A stretch of DNA of 63,422 nucleotides from Paenibacillus sp. Soil766 (GTDB taxonomy: Bacteria; Bacillota; Bacilli; Paenibacillales; NBRC-103111), in the NCBI RefSeq assembly GCF_001428105.1, contig NZ_LMSJ01000031.1:200-63621 (forward strand), read 5' to 3'. The first letter of the stretch is position 1; each line of letters opens with the position of its first letter. The translations under genes and the position numbers were made by a program. The notes beneath the pieces were generated by a model. It did no database searches. It worked only from the letters and a program-made list of their open reading frames with translations, and was not told the DNA's origin. Below, in pieces: positions 42,517 to 52,800 of the stretch.

Positions 42517-43395
42517 ATGACAAGTTCACTAAAGGCCGTTTCAAGCAAATGGATTAAAACACGCATCATGCTCAAGCATGTAAAGCTGAGGCAGTATGTG
42601 CCTACTACGCACCCTTTTGGTCGTAGTCGATTATCTGCCATGCTCGCCCAGCACGGTATGCTCTATGTAAAGCCTGACATTGGCTCCCTCGGGATAGGCG
42701 TTATACGCGTTGAGAAACGAGGAGGAGCCTATCGCTATCAGAGCGGTGTGAACATCTACCGTTTTCCAACATTTGAGAAAATGTATCAGTCCCTTCGATA
42801 CCGCTGCGGCACTAAGCGCTATCTCATTCAGAAGGGTATTCACGTGCTAACGCACGAAGGCAATCCCTACGACTTCCGTGTCATGATTCAGCGAAACCCT
42901 TCGGGGAAATGGGAATGCACGGGCACTGCAGCTAGAGTCGCTCATCCTCAAAAGGCTGTCACTAATGGCAGTCAAGGCGGCACAATTTACAGTCCATATG
43001 ACCTCTTAGAACCCCAATTCGGTGTTGATGCAACGTCTATTCTTATGTTAAACATGGAGAAAATAGCCTATATAACCGCAGGTCAAATAAGCCGCACCTA
43101 CCCCTCCATGAATGAGCTCGGCATCGATATCGCCGTCGATCATCGCCTGAAGCCATGGATTCTCGAGGTCAACACACGACCTGATCCATGTCCTTTTACC
43201 AAGCTGGCGGACCAAACCATCATCCGCAAAATCGTCCGATTCGGCAGAGCCAACGGTCGGAAGTATGATTTGACTTGCTCGAAGGCGAAAAAGTCGCCTA
43301 AGCAGCGGATAGCGACCGCTTCTATGGAGCAGACGCTCCCAAGTGTAGAGCCTTCCTTGGAACCATTCTCAGAGCCTCCTTCTGAGAATGAATGA
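42517..43395 (+). CDS. YheC/YheD-family ATP-grasp protein
   Basis: A 292-residue ATP-grasp protein of the YheC/YheD family, members of which associate with the Bacillus endospore coat. It contains the residues YVKPDIGSLGIGVIRVE (ATP-lysine and glycine loop), EGNPYDFRVMIQR, and the terminal metal-binding part GIDIAVDHRLKPWILEVNTRPDP. The catalytic acids look intact, so it may ligate an amine to an acid. The start at 42517 follows GAGAGG; the frame extends upstream across the divergent gene without a start signal. The C-terminal 30 residues are low complexity, Pro/Ser/Glu-rich. It is divergent from the PaaK-sbnA-sbnB operon, which could supply a substrate. Confidence 0.88.
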   Translation: MTSSLKAVSSKWIKTRIMLKHVKLRQYVPTTHPFGRSRLSAMLAQHGMLYVKPDIGSLGIGVIRVEKRGGAYRYQSGVNIYRFPTFEKMYQSLRYRCGTKRYLIQKGIHVLTHEGNPYDFRVMIQRNPSGKWECTGTAARVAHPQKAVTNGSQGGTIYSPYDLLEPQFGVDATSILMLNMEKIAYITAGQISRTYPSMNELGIDIAVDHRLKPWILEVNTRPDPCPFTKLADQTIIRKIVRFGRANGRKYDLTCSKAKKSPKQRIATASMEQTLPSVEPSLEPFSEPPSENE

Positions 43396-43438
43396 TTTTT
43401 TTCACCGCTACAGCTATTTAGAAAGGTGATTCTGTACA

Positions 43439-43477
43439 CAAAAAAGCCGTCCTACAAGGTTGTAGGACGGCTTTTTG
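43439..43477. terminator. Bidirectional terminator
   Basis: AAAAAAGCCGTCCTACAA pairs with TTGTAGGACGGCTTTTT. It lies between the convergent ATP-grasp and ABC-2 permease genes and can serve both. Confidence 0.92.
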
Positions 43478-43484
43478 ATTGGAG

Positions 43485-44270
43485 CTATGAACCAGCGCCG
43501 CGATAACGCTTCACGCCAATATTCCACACTGTGATGCCTAGGGCACTGAACGCGATGCCAACCACAGGGGTTAATAGAGCGAACCACTTCCAGTTCTCTG
43601 GATCAATGAAATAGGCGGCTGGATAAAAGCCAACGAAGGCAAAAGGCAGTATCCATGTCAGAATGCTTCTGAGCAGCTTATTATAAATCGTCGCTGGATA
43701 ACGACCATAGTTCTGAATGTTCCAAATCAACGGCAAGATGCCGGTTGGCGCATCAGAGAAGAAGGCTAATGAGGTAAGCGAGATGTATACCCCTGCATAA
43801 ATGAGGATTGAGCCCACCACCATGACAATGAAGATCAACGGATCATGCCAGTGGAACGGCAAATCTAGCTGTACCCAGGAGTAGATCATAACCACCAAAC
43901 CTGCTAATGCACTGAACATCGATGCTGGGTCGAGATTCTCGAGCATGAGCTGCCATAGATTATAAGCCGGCCTCGTTAGGATACGATCCATTTCCCCTTT
44001 GACAATGTAGCGCTCGCTAAAGCCCCACAGATTAAAAAAGGAAATAAATATGCCATATGGGATCATAAAATAACCGTAGATGAACAAAATTTGTTCTTGA
44101 TTCCAGCCGCCAAGCGATTGCGTTTGCAGAAAGACGACTAGAATGAAGAATAGATTCAACCCATTGAATAACAAGTCAGACAGCACTTCAATCCAAAAAT
44201 CGGATCGGTAGGTGAGCCTTGTTTTCATGTAGTTTTTGAAATAATCGAAAATGAGGGTGATATAGAACAT
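43485..44270 (-). CDS. ABC-2 family transporter permease (DUF990-type)
   Basis: A 261-residue integral membrane protein with about six hydrophobic spans. It belongs to the DUF990/ABC-2 type, whose members occur in pairs with a DrrA-like ATPase. It is the third gene of the exporter operon, three bases after the second permease gene, with a GGGAGGG ribosome binding site. With its partner permease it should form the heterodimeric membrane part of an efflux pump. The cargo is unknown. Confidence 0.9.
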   Translation of the reverse strand: MFYITLIFDYFKNYMKTRLTYRSDFWIEVLSDLLFNGLNLFFILVVFLQTQSLGGWNQEQILFIYGYFMIPYGIFISFFNLWGFSERYIVKGEMDRILTRPAYNLWQLMLENLDPASMFSALAGLVVMIYSWVQLDLPFHWHDPLIFIVMVVGSILIYAGVYISLTSLAFFSDAPTGILPLIWNIQNYGRYPATIYNKLLRSILTWILPFAFVGFYPAAYFIDPENWKWFALLTPVVGIAFSALGITVWNIGVKRYRGAGS

Positions 44271-44273
44271 GCG

Positions 44274-45068
44274 TTACCCTCCCTGTACGAATAGACGTGT
44301 TTTGGATTTTATCCACAGCACATAGATCGGAATAATAAGGAGCAGGAACCAGAGTACTTGTACGCCAAAGTTCTGGAGTATAGCGTTGCCCGTTATTTTC
44401 CCGGTAAACACGGCGCTGGGTAAATAGGTGATCGCCTGAAAGGGCAGCCACTCAAGAATCGATTTGGACCATCCTGGGAAAAAGGAAATCGGAATAATGA
44501 GCCCTGAAAAAAGGTCCACCGCCACGCGCTTCATGCGCATAAGGCCTTCATTATTTTCGAGGAAAAAGGCAAACAAACCCGTAATAATATTCAACTGCGT
44601 ATTAATTAGAAAGCTGAAGAATAGCATCACTAAGTAGATGACCCACAAACTTGGATCCGTTGGGAATTGAATCGGAAGCAGCAGCCAGATCAAGATCATG
44701 CCTGGTGTTGTGAAGAGCAATAGTCGGAAAACCCCTTCGCCTAACCCTTGCATCATTTTCACAAAAATATAATTGTAAGGCCGGATGAACTGAATCGCGA
44801 CACTTCCATCCCGAATCTCGTTTGCAATCTCACGATCTAGGTTATTAAAATAGAAAGCGCGTCCCATCCAGGATATCGCCACATAGGTTGTCATTTGCCC
44901 CAGGGTAAGACCACCAATGACAGCTTGGTCGCCATAAATCGCTTTGTAGACAAAATAGTACGAGCCTATATTAAGCGCATAAATCAAGATCCCGCTGTAA
45001 TAATTCACCCGATAAGCGAGCATCATGAGAAACCGCATGCGTATAACTTCTATATAAGCTCTATGCAT
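44274..45068 (-). CDS. ABC-2 family transporter permease (DUF990-type)
   Basis: A 264-residue membrane protein with six or seven hydrophobic spans, homologous in layout to the downstream permease. The start MHRAYIEVIR at 45068 was chosen for its GAGGGAG and overlaps the ATPase stop by eight bases. It is the second gene of the exporter operon and the likely partner of the third in a heterodimer. Confidence 0.9.
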   Translation of the reverse strand: MHRAYIEVIRMRFLMMLAYRVNYYSGILIYALNIGSYYFVYKAIYGDQAVIGGLTLGQMTTYVAISWMGRAFYFNNLDREIANEIRDGSVAIQFIRPYNYIFVKMMQGLGEGVFRLLLFTTPGMILIWLLLPIQFPTDPSLWVIYLVMLFFSFLINTQLNIITGLFAFFLENNEGLMRMKRVAVDLFSGLIIPISFFPGWSKSILEWLPFQAITYLPSAVFTGKITGNAILQNFGVQVLWFLLLIIPIYVLWIKSKTRLFVQGG

Positions 45069-46113
45069 GGGTTGTAACTCCCTCTGGCTGATCAATCTCC
45101 AAACGTTTCACTTCGGCCGAGCCTGATTTATAGATTTCACGGACGATATCGTCGGTATTCGTTTCATTGATCTTGATATCTTGGATTTGCAGGACGCCAA
45201 CGACGCGGCTTAACACCTCCGAGATATTCGCTCTTTCATATGGAATGAACACTTTGGCGGATAGCTCGTTCTCAAGCTGCCAAGCTACATCCAAGCCAAG
45301 GGTCAACTCTTGAAGTCGTGCTAACGTTGTTGGTTGCTCGAACTGAAGCACTACTTCTTTTCCTTTGCCCCATCTGGCTTTCAGCTCTTCCAGACCGCCA
45401 TCATAAATAATTCGGCCGTCATCTAGCATAATAACACGGGAGCATAGTGCTTCGATGTCCTGCAAATCATGCGTTGTCAGCAGGATTGTCGTCTCATATC
45501 GCTGATTAAGCGACTTCAGAAATTCGCGGATCTCTGTTTTTACAACAATATCAAGGCCGATGGTCGGCTCATCCAGAAATAAAATCTCCGGATTGTGCAG
45601 CAAGGAAGCCGCTAATTCACAGCGCATCCGCTGACCTAAGCTAAGCTTACGGACCGGTCGTGATAGAAGATCCGACAGTTGCAGACGGTCCACGAGCTCA
45701 TCGAGGCGTTTCTTATAATCGGCTTCGGAGACACGATACACTTTTTTCAACAGCTGGAAAGACTCTACAACACCGATGTCCCACCAGAGCTGGCTGCGTT
45801 GACCGAAGACAACACCGATCCCAGCCACGAATTTCTCACGCTCTTTGAACGGCACATAGCCATTCACTTTGATGTGACCAGACGTTGGGACGAGAATACC
45901 CGTCAACATTTTGATCGTCGTCGATTTCCCGGCCCCATTTTCACCGATATATCCACAAATTTCGCCTTTTGGAATCTGAAAGCTTATGTCTTTCACAGCT
46001 GTAATTTGCTTATACTCACGTTTGAATAAATCTTGCATGGCCCCCTTGAGGCCACCGCGGCTTTGCTGAACTTGAAATTCTTTGCGCAGCATTTGAACAT
46101 CTATGGCTAACAT
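45061..46113 (-). CDS. ABC transporter ATPase for the ABC-2 permease pair
   Basis: A 350-residue ABC ATPase. Walker A is GENGAGKSTTIKML, the Q-loop lies in GVVFGQRSQLWW, the signature is LSLGQRMRCELAASLL, Walker B is ILFLDEPTIGLD, and the switch His follows in TTHDL. The C-terminal ~80 residues are a regulatory extension found in DrrA/YxlF-like exporters. The first gene of the three-gene operon, it starts after GGGGGGAAG and overlaps the next gene. It powers export of an unknown lipid, peptide or drug. Confidence 0.93.
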   Translation of the reverse strand: MLAIDVQMLRKEFQVQQSRGGLKGAMQDLFKREYKQITAVKDISFQIPKGEICGYIGENGAGKSTTIKMLTGILVPTSGHIKVNGYVPFKEREKFVAGIGVVFGQRSQLWWDIGVVESFQLLKKVYRVSEADYKKRLDELVDRLQLSDLLSRPVRKLSLGQRMRCELAASLLHNPEILFLDEPTIGLDIVVKTEIREFLKSLNQRYETTILLTTHDLQDIEALCSRVIMLDDGRIIYDGGLEELKARWGKGKEVVLQFEQPTTLARLQELTLGLDVAWQLENELSAKVFIPYERANISEVLSRVVGVLQIQDIKINETNTDDIVREIYKSGSAEVKRLEIDQPEGVTTHA

Positions 46114-46345
46114 GCGTCTTCCCCCCTGACTTCGTCGTCTCGGTTACAGATTACGGCAACATTCGTCATAACTTGCTATCGAAGTTTCGTAGCATCTATA
46201 ATATGGATCATAGTGACGTTTCATACAACCGCACAACATGCTCATGATAACCCAATTCTGTAAGAAAAAAAAGTACAGATTAACAGACATCGTATTTGCC
46301 CTTATATTAACGCTACATTTCACCTTGGAGAGGAGCTTACATAGT

Positions 46346-47389
46346 ATGAAAATCTTCAAACGGACCATGCTCCTGATCGTCATGCTTCTTCTAGTGGTCG
46401 CCGGCTATTATTCTTACGCCTTCTACAGCTTCGCTAACAATATCTCTCATAACTCAGACACGAAGGATGGGAAAGGCAGCGGAAACATAACCTCAATTCC
46501 AAACAACGTGAAGGACGGCGATAAATACACACCACCCAAATGGGAGAGCAAGCAGCGGGTGAATATTCTGCTTTTAGGCGGCGATTCTCGTGGCATGGTG
46601 AAGAATGAGTTACCAAGATCCGACAGTATCATGCTAGCCTCCATCGATCCGATCACCAAGAAGGCTCATTTGTTCTCGATTCTGCGGGACACTTACGTGA
46701 AAATCCCCGGCGAAGGCGAAGATCGGATTAATACCGCGATTACGACAGGCGGACCTAATTTGGCCATGAAAACCGTTAGCGATCTGCTTGGCATTCCCGT
46801 TCAATATTATGTGTACACCGATTTCAAAGGCTTCATCGCGCTTATTGATGCTGTAGGCGGAATTGATATTGATGTAGAGAAAGATATGAAATATTCCGAT
46901 TCCGAAGATGATCATGTCTACGACATTAACTTGAAAAAGGGACAGCAGCACCTGGACGGCAAAACAGCTCTACAATATGTGCGCTTCCGCCATGATGCGT
47001 TGTCCGACTTCTCTCGAACAGAGAGACAAAGAAAGTTCCTGACAGCTGTTGCGGCTAAAATGCAATCCACATCATCGCTGATCAAGCTCCCGCGCATTCT
47101 GAATGCGATCGATCCGTATATTGATACGAATCTTAGCGTAACGGACATGCTCAAGCTCGGAAGCCTTGGTTATGAAGCCAAAGCTGACGGTATCGTCACT
47201 TCGCAGCTTCCCCCTTCAGAATTACTGATGGAGAAAACGATCCGCGGCGCTTCTGTGATCACAGCGGATAAAGTGAAGCTTCAAAAGTATTTGAAAGACC
47301 TTTTTGCAGGTACAGCTGAAGCTGATTCAGGGCCAACCAAGCCTTCACCTTCACCAACACCGAAGGTTGCTGGGAAGACCGTGAAATAG
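46346..47389 (+). CDS. LCP-family (LytR-CpsA-Psr) wall polymer transferase
   Basis: A 347-residue protein anchored by one N-terminal helix (~6-27). The LCP domain (~75-230) contains NILLLGGDSRG, RSDSIMLASIDP, FSILRDTYVKIPG, DRINTAITTGGP and RFRHDALSDFSRTERQR, that is, the Arg/Asp residues that bind the polyprenyl phosphate. LCP enzymes transfer wall teichoic acid or other anionic glycopolymers to peptidoglycan. The C-terminal tail is Pro/Ser/Thr-rich. The start at 46346 follows GAGGAG; a longer open frame runs upstream but is not a signal-anchored start. It is divergent from the ABC exporter operon and ends at its own terminator. Confidence 0.95.
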   Translation: MKIFKRTMLLIVMLLLVVAGYYSYAFYSFANNISHNSDTKDGKGSGNITSIPNNVKDGDKYTPPKWESKQRVNILLLGGDSRGMVKNELPRSDSIMLASIDPITKKAHLFSILRDTYVKIPGEGEDRINTAITTGGPNLAMKTVSDLLGIPVQYYVYTDFKGFIALIDAVGGIDIDVEKDMKYSDSEDDHVYDINLKKGQQHLDGKTALQYVRFRHDALSDFSRTERQRKFLTAVAAKMQSTSSLIKLPRILNAIDPYIDTNLSVTDMLKLGSLGYEAKADGIVTSQLPPSELLMEKTIRGASVITADKVKLQKYLKDLFAGTAEADSGPTKPSPSPTPKVAGKTVK

Positions 47390-47432
47390 GCTGACGCGCA
47401 CAATGGTAGCTTGCATAGCGAAAGAAACGGAT

Positions 47433-47462
47433 AATAAGAGTGGGTATCCACTCTTATTTTTT
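47433..47462 (+). terminator. Terminator of the LCP gene
   Basis: AATAAGAGTGG-GTAT-CCACTCTTATTTTTT, a strong hairpin 43 bp after the stop codon. Confidence 0.93.
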
Positions 47463-47774
47463 GTATGGGCGTATATATGGAGGTAGCTTACTGCTCCGGG
47501 CTGGAGCGGGCAGCGGAAGGCGGGGCGTTGTATTCCTATTCAAAAAAAACGCAAATGACAAAAGTGGAAATTTGTCATTCGTAAATTGTTAGTTGGCGCG
47601 AAGATGCTGGGTTTCTAGAGGCAGGACGAGATTGTGGAGGGCTGGAGCGGCAGAGATTGCGAGTCTACAGAGGGGCAGATGGCGGAGGGGCGAGGCCGGA
47701 TCGGCGCGAAAGGTTGCTGCGTTCGCGGTGGTTGCAATGTTAGTCTATTGCTCAAAGTCAGGATCACCCACCTC

Positions 47775-47960
47775 GAAGGGAACGTCAGTTTGCTAATCAT
47801 GCCAAATCAACCAAATTCCCGACGAAGCGGAACGTCAGTGCGCTATTTCGTGGTTTTAGGCAGAATTCACATCATTTCACTGAAATAGCGCACCCTCGTT
47901 CCCTTTCCAACTCCAAAACAACCGAAATACTACAAATAGCGTCCTCTCGTTCCTCTTCGC
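47775..47960. repeat. Dispersed intergenic repeat, family A, copy 2
   Basis: Four units about 50 bp apart with the same order as copy 1: GGGAACGTCAGTTTGCTAAT (47778) and GGAACGTCAGTGCGCTATTT (47829), then the reversed AAATAGCGCACCCTCGTTCC (47883) and AAATAGCGTCCTCTCGTTCC (47934). Confidence 0.75.
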
Positions 47961-48012
47961 CGGATGCAGGTCGCTATTCAACCACTATTACATATAAAGG
48001 AATGATATCGTC

Positions 48013-49359
48013 ATGGAACGCAAGCAATCCGAAATTCTCTACCAAGAAGCACTGCAACACATCGTCGGCGGGGTCAACTCCCCTTCCCGCTCATTCAAAG
48101 CCGTTGGCGGCGGCGCACCCGTCTTCATGAAGCGTGCGCAAGGCGCACACTTCTGGGACGTAGACGGGAATCGCTTCATTGACTACCTTGCCGCCTATGG
48201 CCCGATCATTACCGGTCACGCGCATCCGCACGTGACCGAAGCGATTATCCGCGCCGCACAGAACGGCACGCTGTACGGCACCCCGACCGAACTCGAGATC
48301 GAGTTCGCCAAGATGCTCAAGTCGGCGATTCCCTCGCTCGACAAAGTGCGCTTCGTCAACTCCGGCACCGAGGCCGTGATGACGACGATCCGCGTGGCGC
48401 GCGCGTTCACGAAGCGCACCAAGATCATTAAGTTCGCCGGGTGCTACCACGGCCACTCAGATCTCGTACTGGTGGCGGCCGGCTCCGGGCCGTCCACGCT
48501 GGGCACGCCGGACAGCGCTGGCGTACCGGCGAGCATCGCGCAAGAGGTCATCACCGTGCCGTTCAACGACATTCCGGCACTAGAAGCCGCGCTTGCGCGC
48601 TGGGGTGAAGACATTGCCGCCGTGATGGTCGAGCCCATCGTCGGCAACTTCGGCATGGTCATGCCCCATGCCGGCTACCTCGAGCAGCTCTGCGCAGCTG
48701 CTCGCAAACACGGCGCCCTCGTCATCTACGACGAGGTCATCACCGCGTTCCGATTCCACTACGGAACGGCACAGACCTATGAAGGCCTCCCGATCCTTGC
48801 GGGAGGTCCCACACAGGCGGCGGCGCGCTTCGCCGCCGTCGAACCGGACCTGACGGCCCTAGGCAAAGTAATCGGCGGCGGGCTGCCGATCGGGGCCTAC
48901 GGGGGCCGCAAGGAAGTGATGGAGCAGGTCGCGCCGCTCGGACCTGCTTATCAAGCCGGCACGATGGCGGGGAACCCCGCCTCCATCTCGGCTGGTATCG
49001 CCTGCTTGGAGGTGCTCCAGCAGCCGGGAATTTATACCAAGCTTGAGCAGCTTGGCTCAACACTTGCTGATGGCATCGCCGAATCCGCCGCCCGCCATGG
49101 CATCGCCTTGACGCTGAACCGAATCGGCGGCGCCTTCTCTACTCACTTTTGTGATCATCCGATCACCAATTATGAGGAAGCGCAAGATACCGATGGCGAG
49201 AAATTTGCTGATTTCTTCCGACTTATGCTGGAGCAAGGCATTAATCTTGCCCCTTCCAAATACGAAGCTTGGTTCATGACCATCGCCCACACAGAGGAAG
49301 ATATTGCCCAAACGCTAGAGGCGGCAGACCGCACTTTCAGAGTCATGAAAACCCGCTGA
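48013..49359 (+). CDS. hemL: Glutamate-1-semialdehyde 2,1-aminomutase
   Basis: A 448-residue PLP enzyme of class III aminotransferases, converting glutamate-1-semialdehyde to 5-aminolevulinate for tetrapyrroles. The PLP lysine is Lys285 (LTALGKVIGGGLP). GSGAEA-like NSGTEAVMTT and the HemL-specific HGHSDLVL are also present. Residues ~256-279 contain a 16-20-residue insertion relative to the E. coli protein. Bacillales often have two paralogues (hemL and gsaB); no other heme genes are next to it here, so it may be the second copy. The coding sequence around 48,100-49,000 is clearly richer in G+C than its neighbours. Confidence 0.9.
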   Translation: MERKQSEILYQEALQHIVGGVNSPSRSFKAVGGGAPVFMKRAQGAHFWDVDGNRFIDYLAAYGPIITGHAHPHVTEAIIRAAQNGTLYGTPTELEIEFAKMLKSAIPSLDKVRFVNSGTEAVMTTIRVARAFTKRTKIIKFAGCYHGHSDLVLVAAGSGPSTLGTPDSAGVPASIAQEVITVPFNDIPALEAALARWGEDIAAVMVEPIVGNFGMVMPHAGYLEQLCAAARKHGALVIYDEVITAFRFHYGTAQTYEGLPILAGGPTQAAARFAAVEPDLTALGKVIGGGLPIGAYGGRKEVMEQVAPLGPAYQAGTMAGNPASISAGIACLEVLQQPGIYTKLEQLGSTLADGIAESAARHGIALTLNRIGGAFSTHFCDHPITNYEEAQDTDGEKFADFFRLMLEQGINLAPSKYEAWFMTIAHTEEDIAQTLEAADRTFRVMKTR

Positions 49360-49851
49360 TTGTCCCAAAAACGAACTATGACCCGTATCGGTTTATAGTT
49401 CGTTCGTCTTTCTACCCTTACATGAGGTGTTAGGAATTTTGGTTTTATTCACCAATATACAAAAAAGGTAACGCTTACATTTTTGATTTACGTTCGCAAG
49501 TATTGTCGGATGAACTTTTTCATGCTATTCTAAGATTACTTTTACCCTTTTAGCGAAATCGCTCGTTTTCACAGTATTTTCCTAGAAAGTTAGGGCATGA
49601 TTTACAAATACTATGCGGATTTTTGTGTGTGGTGCCCTACTTTACTACGTGTCGATTTATGCCGCATTACATGAGTTATATCTCCAGTAATTTGGTATGA
49701 TATTCAGTTATATTGCATCTTTATACATGAATATGCATATTTCGGATTTGACCCACATTGTGGTTTTTCTTCAGGAATGAGATAGCTAGCAGATCCATCT
49801 GTGCCAGAATGCAAGAAGCGTAAGCAAGAGGAGTTTAAATATGTATGGGGG
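49360..49851. other. Intergenic region upstream of glutamate synthase
   Basis: AT-rich, without a gene. It contains the aminomutase terminator and, further right, the promoter region of gltB. I see no riboswitch or known operator with confidence. The last 50 bp carry the short leader ORF described separately. Confidence 0.5.
49368..49413 (+). terminator. Terminator of the aminomutase gene
   Basis: AACGAACTAT...ATAGTTCGTT with a 16-nt loop, followed by CGTCTTTCT. About ten bases past the stop codon. T run is imperfect. Confidence 0.7.
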
Positions 49852-49855
49852 GTGA
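49841..49855 (+). CDS. Four-codon leader ORF overlapping gltB start
   Basis: ATG TAT GGG GGG TGA, preceded by AGAGGAG at a normal distance. Its TGA overlaps the GTG start of gltB (GTGA). Such stop-start overlap usually gives translational coupling. It may simply be a chance ATG, but the RBS belongs to it rather than to the GTG, which has no well placed one of its own. Confidence 0.4.
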   Translation: MYGG

Positions 49856-52800
49856 CGGTCAGGCGACTGACCAGTGCAATGAATGAAATTATGCGTAATG
49901 AAGGACGTTTTCAAGATCTACTAGGAACCGAACACGACAGCTGCGGTATTATTTGTATTATTGAGAAGAATGGTCATCCTTCCCGTGATAACATCCAAAA
50001 GACGATTGATGCCCTTGTAAAAATGGAACATCGCTCTGGATTTATCAATGGTGAAGGCGATGGTTGCGGTATTCTAACAGATATTCCACGTGCTCTTTGG
50101 GAAAAGAAGTTAACAGATGCGGGTCTGGACAGCAAACTTGCTTATGACAATCGTTTTTCTGTTGGACATATCTTCGTTCCACGCAAGTTGGATTTGACTG
50201 TTACTGAGATTCAAAACGGCATTCGTGAGCTATTTGCCTCCCATGATGTATCCATTATTCTAGAGCAAGAAAACCTAGTTGATAGCGGCTCATTAGGCGC
50301 TAATGGTTTGCTCGATGAGCCTACGTTCTGGCAAATTGCAGCCATCAGCAATAAGACCGAAGGTCAAGTTGCCGATCACCTATATGAACTGCATATTGCG
50401 ATTGAAGATCGTTACAACGTTCATGTTGCGACACTTAGCAATGTGACATCAGCCTACAAAGTACTAGGTGCAGCAAGCATCCTTCCTAAATATTTTAACG
50501 ACTTGCGTGATCCTTTGTTTGCGTCCCAAGTAACCATCGGTCATAACCGTTATTCGACGAACACATTGTCCAGCTTCTTCCGCGTTCAACCGTTCTCCCT
50601 TCTTGGACATAACGGTGAAATTAACACGGTGAAGAAACTTCGTCTTGAAGCTGACATGGTTGGCGTTCCGCTTGTAAGCGGCGGGTCTGACTCCCAAGAC
50701 ATGAACAGAACGATCGAAACGTTCATTCACCGTTTTGGATTGTCCCTTTTCGAAGCGATGGAAATGGTGTTCCCTCCTATTATTAATGAAATGAAACAGT
50801 TCCGTCCGGAACTTCAAGATCTATATGTTTACTACCGTCAAGTATGGGGCCACTTTGCACAAGGTCCAGCAGGTATCGTTTCCCGTTACGGTAACGAGTG
50901 TATTTTCAGCGTAGATGCGTTGGGTCTTCGTCCTGTTTGGATGGTTGAAAGTGACACTTCCCTGTACTTCTCATCCGAGCAAGGTGTGATTACGGTAGGC
51001 GAAATGGTTGCTGATCCGAAGCCAATCGCTCCAGGTGAGAAAGTCGGTGTTGTTCTGACACCAGGCGAACACATTCAAGTGATTCCTTATCATGAAGTTC
51101 AAAGCCTCGTGTATGAGCGTGTAAGCAAGCGTGTAAATATTGGCGGTCTCCGCTCGTATTTGAACCCTGCTCAAACGAATACAGAAGCTGAGCTTAATGA
51201 GAATATTGTTACAACGGATCAAGTGTATAGTGCATTTGGTTGGGACCGCGACGGTATTTCACACATCGAATCCATGTCCGAAACAGGCGCTGAGCCAATT
51301 CGTTCATTAGGTCACGATTCACCTCACGCGGCTCTTGCATGGGAACGCCAGAACGTGCCTGACTTCATTAAAGAAAGTGTTGCCGTTGTAACGAACCCTG
51401 CAATCGACCGTGACCGTGAAATGGAGCATTTCTCCACACGTGTTATCGCTGGAGCTCGTCTTCCGGTATTTGCACAGGTAGATAACAACCTTCGTCTTGA
51501 GCTTCTAGCTCCGCTTGTTCTTGAAGGAACGAACGGTGTAGGCAGCGAAGAGAACTTGTCACAGCCATCTTATGAGCAATTATTGGCACAATTCCGTGCA
51601 CAAGGTGATAACAAAGTAGCAGTTCTATCCACAACTTTCGCTAGAGGAACTTCACTGAAAGATGGTTTGGCTGCACTTGCTGCTGATGCCATTTCAGCTG
51701 TTCGTAATGGCGCTGTACTTCTCGTCTTGGACGATTCAGAAGCTCACCAAAACGACCGCTTGTGGCTTGATCCGCACCTTGCTGTTTCCAAAATCGATAT
51801 CGCACTTCGTGCAGAGAAGCTCGGTTTCGGCGACAACCTTCGCCGTCAAGTTACACTGATCCTTCGTTCAGCTGCTATTCGCAGTCTGCATGATATCGCC
51901 GTAGCTTGTGGTCTTGGTGCAGATGTGATCTCACCTTACTTGCTGTTCTCCACTGCTTCTGACAAAGAAGGCAACGCAGCAGCAGCACGTAAAGTATACG
52001 CAGCACTTACGAAAGGACTTGAAAAAGTCATTTCAACGATCGGTACGCATGAGCTTCGTGGGTATACACGTTTCTTCTCCTCCATCGGTTTCCATCCGGA
52101 AGTTTCCGAGGTGCTGGATATCGTGAACTACCTGGGCAGTGAAAAAGCAGGAACTGGCTTTGCACAGCTTGAAGCTGAGGCAGAAGCACGCTATGTGGAT
52201 TACACAAATCCAAAAGCGAAAGCTGCGAAAAACTTCCGTTTCTTCCAACGTATGTGGAAAGCGTTAGGCGATGCTGCTTCAGGAGCTGCTCCTTACAGCG
52301 ACTACCGCGACAAGCTGCGTGAAGAAGAGAAGAAGAACCCGATTTCCATTCGTCATATTGCGGGCTTCAAAGCAATCAGCGATGGCCGTCAACCACTCGA
52401 TCCGTCGCAAGTTGATATTTCCATTGGCGGACATTCCTTGCCGATGTTGATTTCTTCGATGTCCTTCGGTTCACAAAATGAAACAGCTTTCCGCGCCTAC
52501 GCTGAAGCCGGCGAACGTCTGAACATGGTTACCATGAACGGCGAGGGCGGAGAGATTAAAGATATGCTTGGCCGTTACAAAAAAACGCGCGGAGCGCAAG
52601 TCGCTTCCGGACGTTTCGGAGTTAACATTGAGCTTGCTAACGCAGTAGCTTTCCTTGAGATCAAAATTGGTCAAGGGGCAAAGCCAGGTGAAGGCGGTCA
52701 CTTGCCAGGTTCCAAAGTTACAGCGAAAATCGCTGAAGCTCGTAACGCTACAATTGGTTCAGACTTGATCTCGCCGTCCAACAACCACGATATCTACTCT

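Larger units (their letters stand above)
47390..48012. other. Intergenic region with terminator and repeat
   Basis: No gene is seen. After the LCP terminator there is a small hairpin at 47554-47584 (AAATGACAAA...TTTGTCATT), a G-rich stretch to about 47,740 and the family A repeat copy 2 at 47775-47960. The promoter and RBS of the aminomutase follow. Confidence 0.55.
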
